64,000 nt of DNA from CAVVGZ01 sp963841845 (GTDB taxonomy: Bacteria > Chloroflexota > Anaerolineae > Anaerolineales > Anaerolineaceae). Below, piece by piece: positions 17,655 to 26,732 of the stretch. The stretch covers positions 124,001-188,000 of the forward strand of contig CAWJEG010000013.1 of the NCBI GenBank assembly GCA_963841845.1, read 5' to 3'. Within the stretch, counting starts at the first letter, position 1. Each line of letters starts with the position of its first letter. The notes under the pieces were generated by a model. That model had not been told where the DNA came from and did not search any database. It worked only from the letters and a program-made list of their open reading frames with translations. The position numbers and the translations under genes were made by a program.

Positions 17655-18953
17655 ATGATTTTCCGAAAACCATTTTTTATCACTGTATTCCTGTATTCAT
17701 TCGTTTTAATAGGTTTAATGATCACCAGAGGCGGAATAAATGATTTATTTCGCTTGCTTTATTTATTTCCCCTTGTTCTGGTTTTTGGCGGCGTTTGGGC
17801 TTTCTTTTCAGTGAGAGGATTTTCTATCAACCGGTATGTTCGTGAAGAGCGAAAACAACTAGGGCAGGTCCTGGAACAACGATTTGAGATTATTAATAAT
17901 CTTAAATTTATACGTCCCTGGCTGGAAGTTTTAGACTATTCGCAATTGGAGGGAGTGGGTGGATCAAAGGTATTGGCCTGGATAACTCCGAAAGAACACC
18001 GCTTCTATTCCGTATATTCTGTATTAAAAAGTCGTGGCCAATTTATGCTTGGTCCGACTGTGATTCAATCAGGTGATCCATTTGGTCTTTATTCCTTCCG
18101 GAAAGAAATACCTAACCAACAAAATTTGCTGGTGATGCCTTACCTGGTGAATATTCGCAGTTTTCCTTTTCAAAGGGGGATTCTCCCCGGCGGAAAATCG
18201 AAGAGGGTCCGTACTGCGGAGGTGACACCCTATGCCTCAGGCGTGAGGGAGTATTTTCCTGGAGACCCATTAAATAGAATCCATTGGCCGTTAACCGCTA
18301 AAAAAAACAGTTACATGGTAAAAGAATTTGACCAGGAACCCATGTCCGATATCTGGATCTTCCTGGATGGAGAAAAAAAGGAACACCAATTTGGATACTC
18401 AGAGCACACCACTGCAGATGTAGTAGACCAGTTCTGGATCTGGAAAAATAGATTTGACTATTCCTTGCCAAGATCTACCTTTGAATATTGCGTGAGCGCA
18501 GCCGCATCCATTGCAAGTTACTATATCAAGAGCAGGCAGACACTCGGTTTTGGATGTATTGCTCAAAAGCCAATTATCCTCCCGGCTGAAAAAGGTGAGA
18601 GACAGCTTGGAAAAATCCTGGAAACTCTTGCCTTATTAATGCCGAATGGAACGAGCCCCTTACACGGCCTGGTGATGGCTCAGGCAGCCAACCTGCCGAA
18701 AGGCAGCTCCGTTGTCTTGATTACCTCTACAACCAGTTTATCCCTGGTCATTTCCCTGGAAACGCTCATCAAGAGGGATATAAAACCGATAGTTGTCTAT
18801 ATAAATCCAAAAGGTTTTTGTGATATCCCCCTCCCCCCAACAGAAAATATTCTGCTGGCACTCAATAAAAATGTACTTTACCTGGAGATTAACTATGGGG
18901 ATTCATTAACCCAGGCTTTGGAAAAAGACCAAAATATTCCCCAGGTCCTTTAA
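17655..18953 (+). CDS. DUF58-domain membrane protein, MoxR partner
   Basis: 432 residues. Two N-terminal hydrophobic helices (about 8-25 and 34-51) are followed by a beta-rich domain and the DUF58 core, VREYFPGDPLNRIHWPLTAK, then a vWA-like fold (IWIFLDGEK; SSVVLITSTTSL). Such proteins are probably assembled or activated by the upstream MoxR ATPase. It ends 23 bases before the end of the convergent lon gene. Confidence 0.9.
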   Translation: MIFRKPFFITVFLYSFVLIGLMITRGGINDLFRLLYLFPLVLVFGGVWAFFSVRGFSINRYVREERKQLGQVLEQRFEIINNLKFIRPWLEVLDYSQLEGVGGSKVLAWITPKEHRFYSVYSVLKSRGQFMLGPTVIQSGDPFGLYSFRKEIPNQQNLLVMPYLVNIRSFPFQRGILPGGKSKRVRTAEVTPYASGVREYFPGDPLNRIHWPLTAKKNSYMVKEFDQEPMSDIWIFLDGEKKEHQFGYSEHTTADVVDQFWIWKNRFDYSLPRSTFEYCVSAAASIASYYIKSRQTLGFGCIAQKPIILPAEKGERQLGKILETLALLMPNGTSPLHGLVMAQAANLPKGSSVVLITSTTSLSLVISLETLIKRDIKPIVVYINPKGFCDIPLPPTENILLALNKNVLYLEINYGDSLTQALEKDQNIPQVL

Positions 18954-18976
18954 CAAGAGTTGGCGCATTCCTGCAG

Positions 18977-21496
18977 TTAGAAGGCATTTTCAAGCACTTC
19001 ATCAATTGTATCCACCAGGACAAAATTTAAGGATTTTTGGATTTCTTCCGGTATTTCCTCAATGTCAAGCTGGTTTTGCCTGGGCAGGATCACCTTGGTT
19101 AATTTTGCCCTGTGGGCTGCCAGAATCTTTTCCTTAATCCCCCCGACAGGGAGAACCTGACCTTTTAATGAAATTTCTCCTGTCATGGCTACATTGGAAG
19201 CAATTTTCTTGTCCGTGAGCAGCGATACCAGGGCTGTAACAATGGTCACGCCTGCAGATGGCCCATCCTTGGGTTGAGCTCCTGCAGGAATGTGCAAATG
19301 GAGGTCAGACTTATCGTAAAAATTTGGATCTATGCCCAGCTTTTCTGCACGGGACCGCACCAGTGATAATGCAGTTTGTGCCGATTCTTGCATTACTTTA
19401 CCGATTGAACCGGTTATTTGGAACCCTTTATTCCCCTGCATCCTGGTGGCTTCTATGAAAAGGATATCGCCGCCGACAGGTGTCCAGGCTAACCCCGTGG
19501 CTACCCCTGGGACTGCTGTTCGAATTGCCACTTCATCATTTTCCAGTATGATTGGTTTGCCGAGGCTTTTCTTCACATTTTCGGATGTGATCTGGTAGTT
19601 ATCCTGTTTCTCTTCAGCCACCCTGGTAACAATCTTTCTCAAGACAGATCCAATTCCACGCTCCAGATTGCGGACACCCGCTTCGCGTGTATAACTCCGA
19701 ATAATGGTGTTGATGGCTTCCTCAGAAAATTCTACTTCACCCGTCAACAGGCCATTTTCCGCAAGCTGCCTGGGAATTAAATATCGCTGGGCAATATTCA
19801 ACTTTTCGTTTTCTGTGTATCCGGCAATATGAATTACTTCCATCCGGTCCAGCAGGGGAGGAGGAATTGTTTCAAGCTGGTTAGCCGTCGTAACGAAAAT
19901 AACCTGGGAAAGATCGAAGGCAACTTCAAGGTAATTGTCACGAAATTCTGAATTTTGTTCGGGGTCCAAAACCTCAAGCAGGGCTGAGGCGGGATCACCG
20001 TGAAAGTCAAAACTCAATTTGTCAATTTCATCCAGCATAAATACCGGATTGAGGGATTCAATCCGCCGCATTGCCTGTAAAATCCTGCCAGGCATTGCGC
20101 CGATATAGGTCCTTCTGTGCCCGCGGATTTCAGCCTCATCGCGCACACCTCCCAGAGAAATTCGGGTAAATTTACGACCTAATGCCCGGCTTATGGATTT
20201 TCCCAGCGATGTTTTACCAACTCCGGGCGGACCAATAAAACAAAGGATTACACCTTCGCGGGGCAAACTTATGAGATCTTTAAAGTTTTGCCCAGCCAGG
20301 CTCTCTTTTCTTTCCTGGCGCAGTTTTCGAACGGCGAGGTATTCCAGGATGCGCTCTTTAACATCCTCTAATCCATAATGATCCTGGTCGAGGACTTCCC
20401 GGGCATTTCCGATATCTAAATTATCCTCAGTTAATTTTGACCACGGTAAGGAGGCAAGCCATTCAAGGTATGTCCTGATTACACCATATTCTGCCGCGGC
20501 GGTTGGTAAGCGGGACAACCGGTCCAATTCCCGGCGGGCTTGTTTGTCCGCCTCTTCCGGTAATTTTGCTTCTTCAATTTTCCGCCGAAATTCCTCAATC
20601 TCGGCAGTTTGTTCATCTCCTTCGCCAAGCTCTTTTTGAATGGCTTTTAATTGTTCGCGCAGGAAATATTCTCTCTGAACATCTTCAATTTCCGATTTGG
20701 CTTCATTTTGAATTTTTTGCCCCAGTTCAAGAACCTCGCGCTCCCTGGTGAGAATACTTACCAATCGCCGCAGCTTTTCATTGGTTGAATCTATCTCAAG
20801 GATATACTGAGCATCGGTTAAATCCATTCGCTGCAGATTTGCTACAGTATAGGTCGCTTGGAGAGTATCCTCAATAGACAGGATTGAATCTACCAGTTCC
20901 CTTGGTATGGAAGGTATCATACCGGCGATTTGGGAGAACTGGTCTTTTACATTGCGAGCCAGGGCTTCAATCTCAATCCCGGTTTCAATAGTCTCAGGTA
21001 GATACTCCACACTGGCTTTCAGATAGGGTTCTGAAGTTGTAAATTCCTTGATTCTAATCCGGGAAATCCCCTGGATAAGCAGGCGGATTGTATTATCCTG
21101 GGCGCGGAACATCCTTACGATTGTTCCAATAGTCCCAACTGAATACAGATCCTCTATGTCGGGAATTTCTTTATCCGGATTTTTAGATGCAACAAGGCCG
21201 ATGAGCCGTTCTCCGTTGGACGCGTCATCAACTAGACGGATTGAGCGGGACTGACCAATAGTCAAAGGCACTGCTGTTTGTGGATATATCACTAACCCGC
21301 GCAGGGGGAGGATAGGTACTTCTTGTGGAAGTAATGGATTATCTTCCTCAATGGTATCTTCAGGCTGATTATTGGACCTATTCGGTTTCTCTCCGATGTC
21401 AGGATTCAGGAGGCGCATGAGGCTCTCCCTTTCGAATTCCTGTTCTTCCGGACTGAGCCGGTCAAAATTTTCAAATAATCGGTTGTAATCAGGCAT
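18977..21496 (-). CDS. lon: ATP-dependent protease Lon
   Basis: 839 residues, normal for bacterial Lon. The N-terminal substrate-binding domain starts at VPILPLRGLVIYP. The AAA+ module has Walker A GPPGVGKTSLGKS and Walker B PVFMLDEIDKL. The protease domain has the catalytic Ser in DGPSAGVT (about residue 747) and the partner Lys some 43 residues later (AAHRAKLTKVILP). It degrades misfolded and regulatory proteins in the cytoplasm. It starts 11 bases after the hsp20 stop, so chaperone and protease are likely co-expressed under stress. Confidence 0.97.
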   Translation of the reverse strand: MPDYNRLFENFDRLSPEEQEFERESLMRLLNPDIGEKPNRSNNQPEDTIEEDNPLLPQEVPILPLRGLVIYPQTAVPLTIGQSRSIRLVDDASNGERLIGLVASKNPDKEIPDIEDLYSVGTIGTIVRMFRAQDNTIRLLIQGISRIRIKEFTTSEPYLKASVEYLPETIETGIEIEALARNVKDQFSQIAGMIPSIPRELVDSILSIEDTLQATYTVANLQRMDLTDAQYILEIDSTNEKLRRLVSILTREREVLELGQKIQNEAKSEIEDVQREYFLREQLKAIQKELGEGDEQTAEIEEFRRKIEEAKLPEEADKQARRELDRLSRLPTAAAEYGVIRTYLEWLASLPWSKLTEDNLDIGNAREVLDQDHYGLEDVKERILEYLAVRKLRQERKESLAGQNFKDLISLPREGVILCFIGPPGVGKTSLGKSISRALGRKFTRISLGGVRDEAEIRGHRRTYIGAMPGRILQAMRRIESLNPVFMLDEIDKLSFDFHGDPASALLEVLDPEQNSEFRDNYLEVAFDLSQVIFVTTANQLETIPPPLLDRMEVIHIAGYTENEKLNIAQRYLIPRQLAENGLLTGEVEFSEEAINTIIRSYTREAGVRNLERGIGSVLRKIVTRVAEEKQDNYQITSENVKKSLGKPIILENDEVAIRTAVPGVATGLAWTPVGGDILFIEATRMQGNKGFQITGSIGKVMQESAQTALSLVRSRAEKLGIDPNFYDKSDLHLHIPAGAQPKDGPSAGVTIVTALVSLLTDKKIASNVAMTGEISLKGQVLPVGGIKEKILAAHRAKLTKVILPRQNQLDIEEIPEEIQKSLNFVLVDTIDEVLENAF

Positions 21497-21507
21497 ATCG
21501 TTTTCGG

Positions 21508-21843
21508 TTAATCCTCTTGTATAGAGATTTGTCTGGGAAGGGTTTTGGGTAATGTGACTTTGAGGAATCCATTTTTGTATTCAGCAGATACCTTTTCAAT
21601 ATCTACTGCAGTGTTGAGTGCAACCTGAATGTAGAAATCACCAAAATGAATCTCCATCTGATGGAAAGACCGGGGATACTCACGCTCAACCTCATCAGCC
21701 CGGGTTCCATGGATGGATAATCGGTTTTGATCGATGTAGATTTGAAATTGATCTTCGCTCATACCGGATATTTCGGCTCGTACTACCAGTGCAGAATCCG
21801 TTTCATAAATATCAGTTGGTGGGTGCCAATGGTGCTGCCGCAT
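21508..21843 (-). CDS. Small heat-shock protein, Hsp20/alpha-crystallin
   Basis: 111 residues, almost entirely the alpha-crystallin domain (about 8-98; VVRAEISGMSEDQFQIYI, YKNGFLKVTLPK). N- and C-terminal arms are short; the C-terminal PRQISIQ resembles the I-x-I anchoring motif. It holds unfolding proteins without ATP. GGAG precedes the ATG. A TATAAT box on the minus strand at 21878-21873 may be its -10, but I see no convincing -35 and no CIRCE element. It heads a two-gene unit with lon. Confidence 0.93.
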   Translation of the reverse strand: MRQHHWHPPTDIYETDSALVVRAEISGMSEDQFQIYIDQNRLSIHGTRADEVEREYPRSFHQMEIHFGDFYIQVALNTAVDIEKVSAEYKNGFLKVTLPKTLPRQISIQED

Positions 21844-22460
21844 GCTTATTCTCCAAAATTGCTAATTTCCTGATTATAAAGGTTGGAAATGATATTTGAG
21901 GCAATATCTAGACTAATTTTACAACAGGAAGGCATCAAGAAAAACTCTTCTGTGAATTCACCAAGGTTGAATAGTTAATTGACAATCACGAATTGACACA
22001 ATACTAAGACCCAAAATATCAACCATAAAGATGATGCCTACTCTAATACTCTTACCATTCCAATCGTATTAAATGGAATCCCCTCAGCTTAGGCATACAT
22101 CAGCGATTGAATGTCTCAGGAGGACTGGTGATATTTTTGCACTACCAAGGATACTAGTAAACGTATCATTGGTGGAAATTGCGCAAAGATTATTACTTCT
22201 GGTTAATGTGGATGATATTATTGCTCACCGAAAGCCTTTCTGGAGGTAAAGCGGGAACTGATAAAAGATTTTGGTTTATAGAGCAGGTTCCAGCCGGCGT
22301 CATCTATTGATGTATGTCGAGAAATCAGGTGCTTATGATTTTTGATAGGCTTCTTTATAATCAATGAGTTGAAATGGATATATTAGAACTCATAATTTTC
22401 GAATTTAATGATATTCTTTATTAAATAATAAATATATTGATTTATATAGGAGAGATTGAG
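21844..22460. other. Gene-poor region upstream of hsp20
   Basis: Both strands have frequent stops and I recognise no protein remnant. Two TTGACA boxes occur on the + strand at 21979-21984 and 21994-21999, each with only poor -10 partners. An AGGAGA ribosome site at its right edge belongs to the small gene at 22461. Confidence 0.5.
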
Positions 22461-22583
22461 ATGGGTGACGTTGGAAAAAACGATAAAGGTAAAAAAGAAC
22501 AAAAGAAAAAACCGAAGTTGACTATTAAAGAAAAACGGAAGTTGAAGAACGAGAAAAAGAGCAATACTACCGGCACGTTGTGA
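22461..22583 (+). CDS. Small lysine-rich protein (40 residues)
   Basis: ATG at 22461 opens a 40-codon frame ending at TGA 22581-22583. The ribosome site AGGAGA lies 7 bases upstream. The product starts MGDVGKNDKGKKEQKKKPKL and is about 40% Lys, with two basic stretches. Very short proteins with a similar GKxDKGxKEQKKKPK pattern occur in several phyla as far as I recall, usually unannotated. The charge suggests binding to RNA, DNA or ribosomes, but no function is established. It lies among decayed DNA, yet the frame and ribosome site are intact. Confidence 0.6.
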   Translation: MGDVGKNDKGKKEQKKKPKLTIKEKRKLKNEKKSNTTGTL

Positions 22584-22739
22584 CAACCAAGCCGGGGAAC
22601 CCAGAACCTGCTGATTTTTAATTATGGCACATATTTCAAGCGCCATTCATTTGTACTAGACAGGACATGATCTGACACACAAGAATCACCAAGCAACCTG
22701 GGATCCAAAATTCTCATTAGTGTGTAGAATAAAATCCTC

Positions 22740-23150
22740 CATTTGGAAAAGTGAATCCAGAATTTTGTTCCTGCCAAGTTGTTTGGTTTTTGAAAAGTTA
22801 GATACGGTGTACTACCAAAAATTTTTTGCCGTTGTGAGTTCTTTCTTTGTTATAAACTTACATCCAAATATCAAAATCTATTTGCAGCTACTTTAAGGAG
22901 TTATAGATTTTTTTTCTAAATACAACGGCATAAAACTCATCTTGAATGGTTTTATGGAACCGTTCGCAAATCCCATTTGTCTGAAGATTTTTGGCTTTGG
23001 TATTGCTGTGTTCTAGATCCTCAATAGCCTAAAAAAAATTCAAACTCATGATGACCAAGAAACCACAATATTTTGTTCCACGATATGGGAGGATGTGTAG
23101 TAATCATACATCTTCCTGCTCAAAGAATTGCAGTACCTGACTTATGTAGG
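22740..23150 (-). pseudogene. Decayed IS481-like transposase remnant
   Basis: On the minus strand, pieces in shifting frames line up in the right order with the C-terminal half of an IS481-type DDE transposase. They are QVLQFFEQEDV (about 23145-23110), RGTKYCG, HHEFEFFL, AIEDLEHSNTKAKNLQTNG, ICERFHKTIQDEFYAVVF, and YNKERTHNGKKF (about 22855-22815). Several stops and frameshifts break it. The Asp expected before RGT is Tyr, so the catalytic triad is lost too. The N-terminal half and the terminal repeats were not found. This is an old insertion, not a mobile element. Confidence 0.75.
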
Positions 23151-23330
23151 AGGGGCATGGGTTTCGACAATCAGAATATTAGAAAATAATGAAGGAGAAG
23201 AGAAAATAAACACCTGCCAAACCTCACCTGTGGGAAGCAAATAATCCAAGTCTGGGTTATTATTGGTCTACAATCAGGATTATTTTAAAATCACAAAGAG
23301 TCCTATTATTAATCAGATAGGGGATAACCG

Positions 23331-24053
23331 ATGAAAAAACTAATTGCAATAATAATGGTCATGTCTTTAATAACCGCTTGCCAGACCGGATCAGTAGATC
23401 CAACTCCTGATATTCATGTACTTGAAACAGAGGCTTTTCAGAAAGCATGGGCGGCATTGACGCCACAAACTCCGGAGGCAGTACTCACAATTGAGCCTAC
23501 GATTGAGCCCGGAATTGAACCAACACAGGTACCTGATGTAACAAATGAGGCATTAGGGGAAGGGAGTGGAGAACAAATTGCCTGGAACTATTTAGCAAGC
23601 CAGGAGAGTGGTGGCATAACGGTTGATATTGCTCGTGTTGTCTTTGCCAATAAAAAGGATATTAATCAGGACTTTATAATAATCTCAGCATTTGACGATA
23701 CGCCCGTTATAGGGGAGATAATTTTTAAAGTCAAAAACAACTCACAACAAGTATTAAATGTTAATCCGGATCAAGGAACAGTTGTTGTCGCAACTGAACA
23801 AATACCGCTAAAGGAGTGGATGACGCTGGCCACATTCGGGGAAAGTGTTGGTGGTGACATTAGCCCTGGCATGACAAAAATCGGCGGTTTGTGGTTTGGA
23901 TTAAAAAATACCCCGCTAGAAGATATCCAAAATATGACAATCTCGTTCTCAGGTCCATCTACTGAAAGTAATGACAGAACAGGCCCGGACTTCAACTTTG
24001 CCCTGGATCTTTCAAACAGACAAAATCAAGAGGTACCTGAGGAGTTGAAGTAA
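23331..24053 (+). CDS. Lipoprotein with DUF4352-like fold, unknown function
   Basis: 240 residues. The N-terminus is a lipoprotein signal, MKKLIAIIMVMSLITAC, with Cys 17 as the lipid site. A Pro/Thr/Glu-rich spacer follows (about 45-75; IEPTIEPGIEPTQVP). The C-terminal domain (about 90-225) is beta-rich (GEIIFKVKNNSQQVLNVNPDQGTVVV), like immunoglobulin-type proteins that display on the cell surface. No enzymatic motif is visible. GGGGATAACCG precedes the ATG. Confidence 0.75.
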   Translation: MKKLIAIIMVMSLITACQTGSVDPTPDIHVLETEAFQKAWAALTPQTPEAVLTIEPTIEPGIEPTQVPDVTNEALGEGSGEQIAWNYLASQESGGITVDIARVVFANKKDINQDFIIISAFDDTPVIGEIIFKVKNNSQQVLNVNPDQGTVVVATEQIPLKEWMTLATFGESVGGDISPGMTKIGGLWFGLKNTPLEDIQNMTISFSGPSTESNDRTGPDFNFALDLSNRQNQEVPEELK

Positions 24054-24271
24054 TTATTGTTCACCTTGAACAAGGATCCAAAAATTCACATGATCTACAG
24101 AGAAGAGACTCCACCGGGTCTCACGTGGTAAATGAATTATATGGGTCATTAATTACTGCTGGTTTTCATATCCGGGGTAGTATCAAATGGGGATTTTAAA
24201 AATTTGTGGGTCTTGAAGTATTAATAAAATACCGGTAAGAAAGTCCTAATCGTCATCCTACAGCTTCATGT

Positions 24272-24472
24272 GCGCCCCTGGGGGGATTCGAATGGTATCC
24301 CCTCAATGGGGGCGCACAACCATGCTGTTAAACACATAGCGCCCCTGGGGGGATTCGAATGTTATCCCCTCAATGGGGGCGCACAACCATGCTGTTAAAC
24401 ACATAGCGCCCCTGGGGGGATTCGAATGGTATCCCCTCAATGGGGGCGCACAACCATGCTGTTAAACACATA
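24272..24472 (-). repeat. Three tandem 67-bp repeats made from the tRNA-Arg 3' end
   Basis: Units start at 24272, 24339 and 24406, and the tRNA gene region forms the fourth period at 24473. The units are identical except for one G-to-T change at about 24362 in the second. Each unit begins with the same 21 bases (GCGCCCCTGGGGGGATTCGAA) as the 3' end of the tRNA gene. It then has about 22 unrelated bases, nine more tRNA-identical bases (CACAACCAT) and a short unique tail. Each unit can fold into a strong hairpin, GCGCCCC with GGGGCGC outside and GGGGAT with ATCCCC inside. They lie downstream of the tRNA in its direction of transcription. Confidence 0.9.
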
Positions 24473-24473
24473 G

Positions 24474-24546
24474 CGCCCCTGGGGGGATTCGAACCCACAA
24501 CCATCGGATTAGAAGTCCGGTGCTCTATCCATTGAGCTACAGGGGC
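24474..24546 (-). tRNA. tRNA-Arg (anticodon TCT)
   Basis: 73 bases with a complete cloverleaf. The acceptor stem is GCCCCTG with CAGGGGC and a G discriminator. The D-stem is GCTC/GAGC, the anticodon stem CCGGA/TCCGA with loop CTTCTAA, and the T-stem GTGGG/CCCCC with loop TTCGAAT. The anticodon TCT reads AGA. CCA is not encoded. It lies 57 bases after the minus-strand gene ending at 24604 and just before the tandem repeats. Confidence 0.95.
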
Positions 24547-24603
24547 AGGCAGGATGGATCAGCCATCCAGGATTTGAATTTTACCATATTGCGGATTTTG
24601 TAC

Positions 24604-25074
24604 TTATGATACTATTGGCGGATTTTCTAAGACAGGCCGGATTCCTTTGTAAACTACATGACCGGCAAGGGTTCTCAGGATGGTCGTATCTGTTTTTCCC
24701 AGGATCTCCGCAAGTTCCCTTGGAGTGGTTGGGGAATTCCCGTTTGCAAGCAGGGTGCGAAATACTGCGTCCACCAATGCCGTATTCGGCGTGATAAATT
24801 CAGGAAGCTGTGCGCAATGGTTCATTAATATATGCTGCAGTCCATCCACAGTCAGGACTTCGGCAGTTATTGGATCGACAATATCAATGTGCGAACTGTT
24901 ATCTGTATTTCCAAATACTTTCTGATGTGCATCACAAAGGCAGCTATACAGATAGATGCGCCAGTTGTTGTCATATTGTTTCCACCACTCGAAATTAATT
25001 TGGAACGGAGTGTCCACTGTTGGCTTGATCAGCGAAAATCGCCTAGAATTATCCACTTGTATTTTCCTCGGCAT
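24604..25074 (-). CDS. Unrecognised protein with possible winged-helix C-terminus
   Basis: About 156 residues from the ATG at 25074 (MPRKIQVDN); the open frame extends further but overlaps the upstream gene. The N-terminal half has FEWWKQYDNNWRIYLYSCLCDAHQ and a central DIVDPITAEVLTVDGLQHILMNH. The C-terminus (TPRELAEILGKTDTTILRTLAG) has the spacing of a helix-turn-helix followed by a wing, so DNA binding is possible. It overlaps the 530-residue gene by 26 bases, implying translational coupling. I do not recognise the family. Confidence 0.65.
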   Translation of the reverse strand: MPRKIQVDNSRRFSLIKPTVDTPFQINFEWWKQYDNNWRIYLYSCLCDAHQKVFGNTDNSSHIDIVDPITAEVLTVDGLQHILMNHCAQLPEFITPNTALVDAVFRTLLANGNSPTTPRELAEILGKTDTTILRTLAGHVVYKGIRPVLENPPIVS

Positions 25075-26641
25075 TGGTCTCTTGCAGGCGGAAATAGAGA
25101 TCACCAATTGGGTTTGCCCAAGGTTTTTCAAGAAGCATACTAAAAATCGGACCAGGGGGATACCTTTGGGAAATATTCAATGCTGCATATATTTCCAGAG
25201 CATGAACATGCCCCTGCGGATTCAGCTTGGATAAATCCCGCATTGTTTCTTTAATCTTTTTTTCGAGGCTTACTTTTTTGCTTTTGTTGCCAGTCCAAAC
25301 CTTTTCAAGGGCTTCCTGGTCTGATATAAAAACTGCCATTCTCTCATCAATTGCCGTGGAAATGGGCTGTTTAAGCATGGCAAAAACAATACCGCCATCT
25401 GCGCCGATTAATGCAGTTCGAATCCAATCCTTTGTGGATCGTTTTTGTTCTACCCTGATGATAACTTCTCCAGGTATTTTTCCTTTTTGCAAGTTAATGA
25501 GGCTGCCGGGAATCACATTATTCTTCTGGTACCACTCTTTTAAACCGCCAATATAATGGGACGTTCGGACTACCCAGCCTGAAAATCTTTGCTGGGAATT
25601 TCCATCCACAAATGTGAATCTCACCCTTGGTGATTGAATTGCAGTTGGAAAAATCTTCTTCATCCTGGCTGTCAGGGGAAGGGTGCCGGATTGAACGTGG
25701 GGGTATATCAGGGAAATTTGTATCTTTTCCGGAGTGTCTGCTGGGGCGGATTCCTGTTCAAGTTCATCATTGATTGAAGAAATAAATGAATCAAGGGGCG
25801 GCTGGATCGATTCCAAATTATATTCTACCGGTTGGTAGGTCAAGTAGCGGGGTAGTTCCCTGACGTAATCAGGTTCTAACCGATTAAGGCACCAGAGAAT
25901 TTCTCCTGCTGGGCCAACCTCATCAAACCTTTCATCATCCTGCAGTGCGTAGTTCAGGGAAAATTCAGTTAATTTCTTATTGACATCAGTTGGAAGGTCA
26001 ATTTGATCTAATATTTTACCCGTTGGCAATGGAGTACCGCCTTCCATTTCAATCAAGGCTTCAGCCAGGTTAAGATAGCCCACGTTTACATCAACCAGCA
26101 ATGCTTTGGGAAACCATGTAAAACCAATCCGTACCAGGTCAGTATTGGTTTCCAGCTCCGAAATGAGGACATCTTTAATTGAAGACCCGTGTGTTTCGAT
26201 GACAGAATTGACATCAATAAGAGGTTGATTTTCATCCATTATCTCTGGCTGGTTTAATCTATGGTTTTCTAAACATGCGGCAAAAAATTTCTTTTCACCG
26301 GAAGTGAAGGACACTTCCAGTACTTTAAATTCATCAAGGTCTGGATTGAATCCGTTTCGAATACTTGTTACCTCGGCAGTTTTCATGTCCAAAGCCGGGA
26401 AAAACAATGTCTGGCCTACTTTATAGTCATCTTTGGGAAGGTAGACGCTGCCAATATTTTTTTGTTGTTGTTCCAGGCGGAGCTTTTCTTGTTTTATTCG
26501 GTGCGAGATCAGTGAGGATAAAATTTCGTCTATAGTTTGGGGTATTTCAGTTTCAAGGAGAAGATTATAGATGAAATCCAGGTCATTCTCATCTACCATG
26601 AAATTATCCCAATATTCTCTTGTTACGGTAATTCCGATCAT
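25049..26641 (-). CDS. Unrecognised 530-residue protein
   Basis: No signal peptide or membrane segment is seen, so it is probably cytoplasmic. The N-terminus begins MIGITVTREYWDNF. A possible beta domain lies at about 60-120 (YKVGQTLFFPALDMKTAEVTS), and an acidic middle stretch at about 285-305. A C-terminal helical part (HVHALEIYAALNISQRYPPGP) could be a winged helix. I chose the ATG at 26641 behind GGGAAGAG; an upstream TTG would add six residues. It is coupled to the next gene by a 26-base overlap. The pair may form one functional unit; I cannot name the function. Confidence 0.7.
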   Translation of the reverse strand: MIGITVTREYWDNFMVDENDLDFIYNLLLETEIPQTIDEILSSLISHRIKQEKLRLEQQQKNIGSVYLPKDDYKVGQTLFFPALDMKTAEVTSIRNGFNPDLDEFKVLEVSFTSGEKKFFAACLENHRLNQPEIMDENQPLIDVNSVIETHGSSIKDVLISELETNTDLVRIGFTWFPKALLVDVNVGYLNLAEALIEMEGGTPLPTGKILDQIDLPTDVNKKLTEFSLNYALQDDERFDEVGPAGEILWCLNRLEPDYVRELPRYLTYQPVEYNLESIQPPLDSFISSINDELEQESAPADTPEKIQISLIYPHVQSGTLPLTARMKKIFPTAIQSPRVRFTFVDGNSQQRFSGWVVRTSHYIGGLKEWYQKNNVIPGSLINLQKGKIPGEVIIRVEQKRSTKDWIRTALIGADGGIVFAMLKQPISTAIDERMAVFISDQEALEKVWTGNKSKKVSLEKKIKETMRDLSKLNPQGHVHALEIYAALNISQRYPPGPIFSMLLEKPWANPIGDLYFRLQETNAEENTSG

Positions 26642-26732
26642 ACTTCTCTTCCCAAACAACTATTCCATGGATATTAAGTTATTCATTAAAACGCAAAAAT
26701 ATTATACCTTAGGATCAAATTTTGACCAACTC

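Noticed and set aside
22383..22646. 87-residue hydrophobic minus-strand frame
   Set aside because: The Phe/Leu-rich text is the complement of the Lys-rich gene at 22461, which has the better ribosome site.
24272..24472. CRISPR array
   Set aside because: The period is a constant 67 bp and the whole unit repeats, including the would-be spacers. Units derive from the tRNA end and no cas genes are near.
24272..24472. Three further tRNA genes
   Set aside because: Each unit has only the 3' 21 bases and nine bases of the variable/T-arm side. There is no anticodon arm or D-arm.
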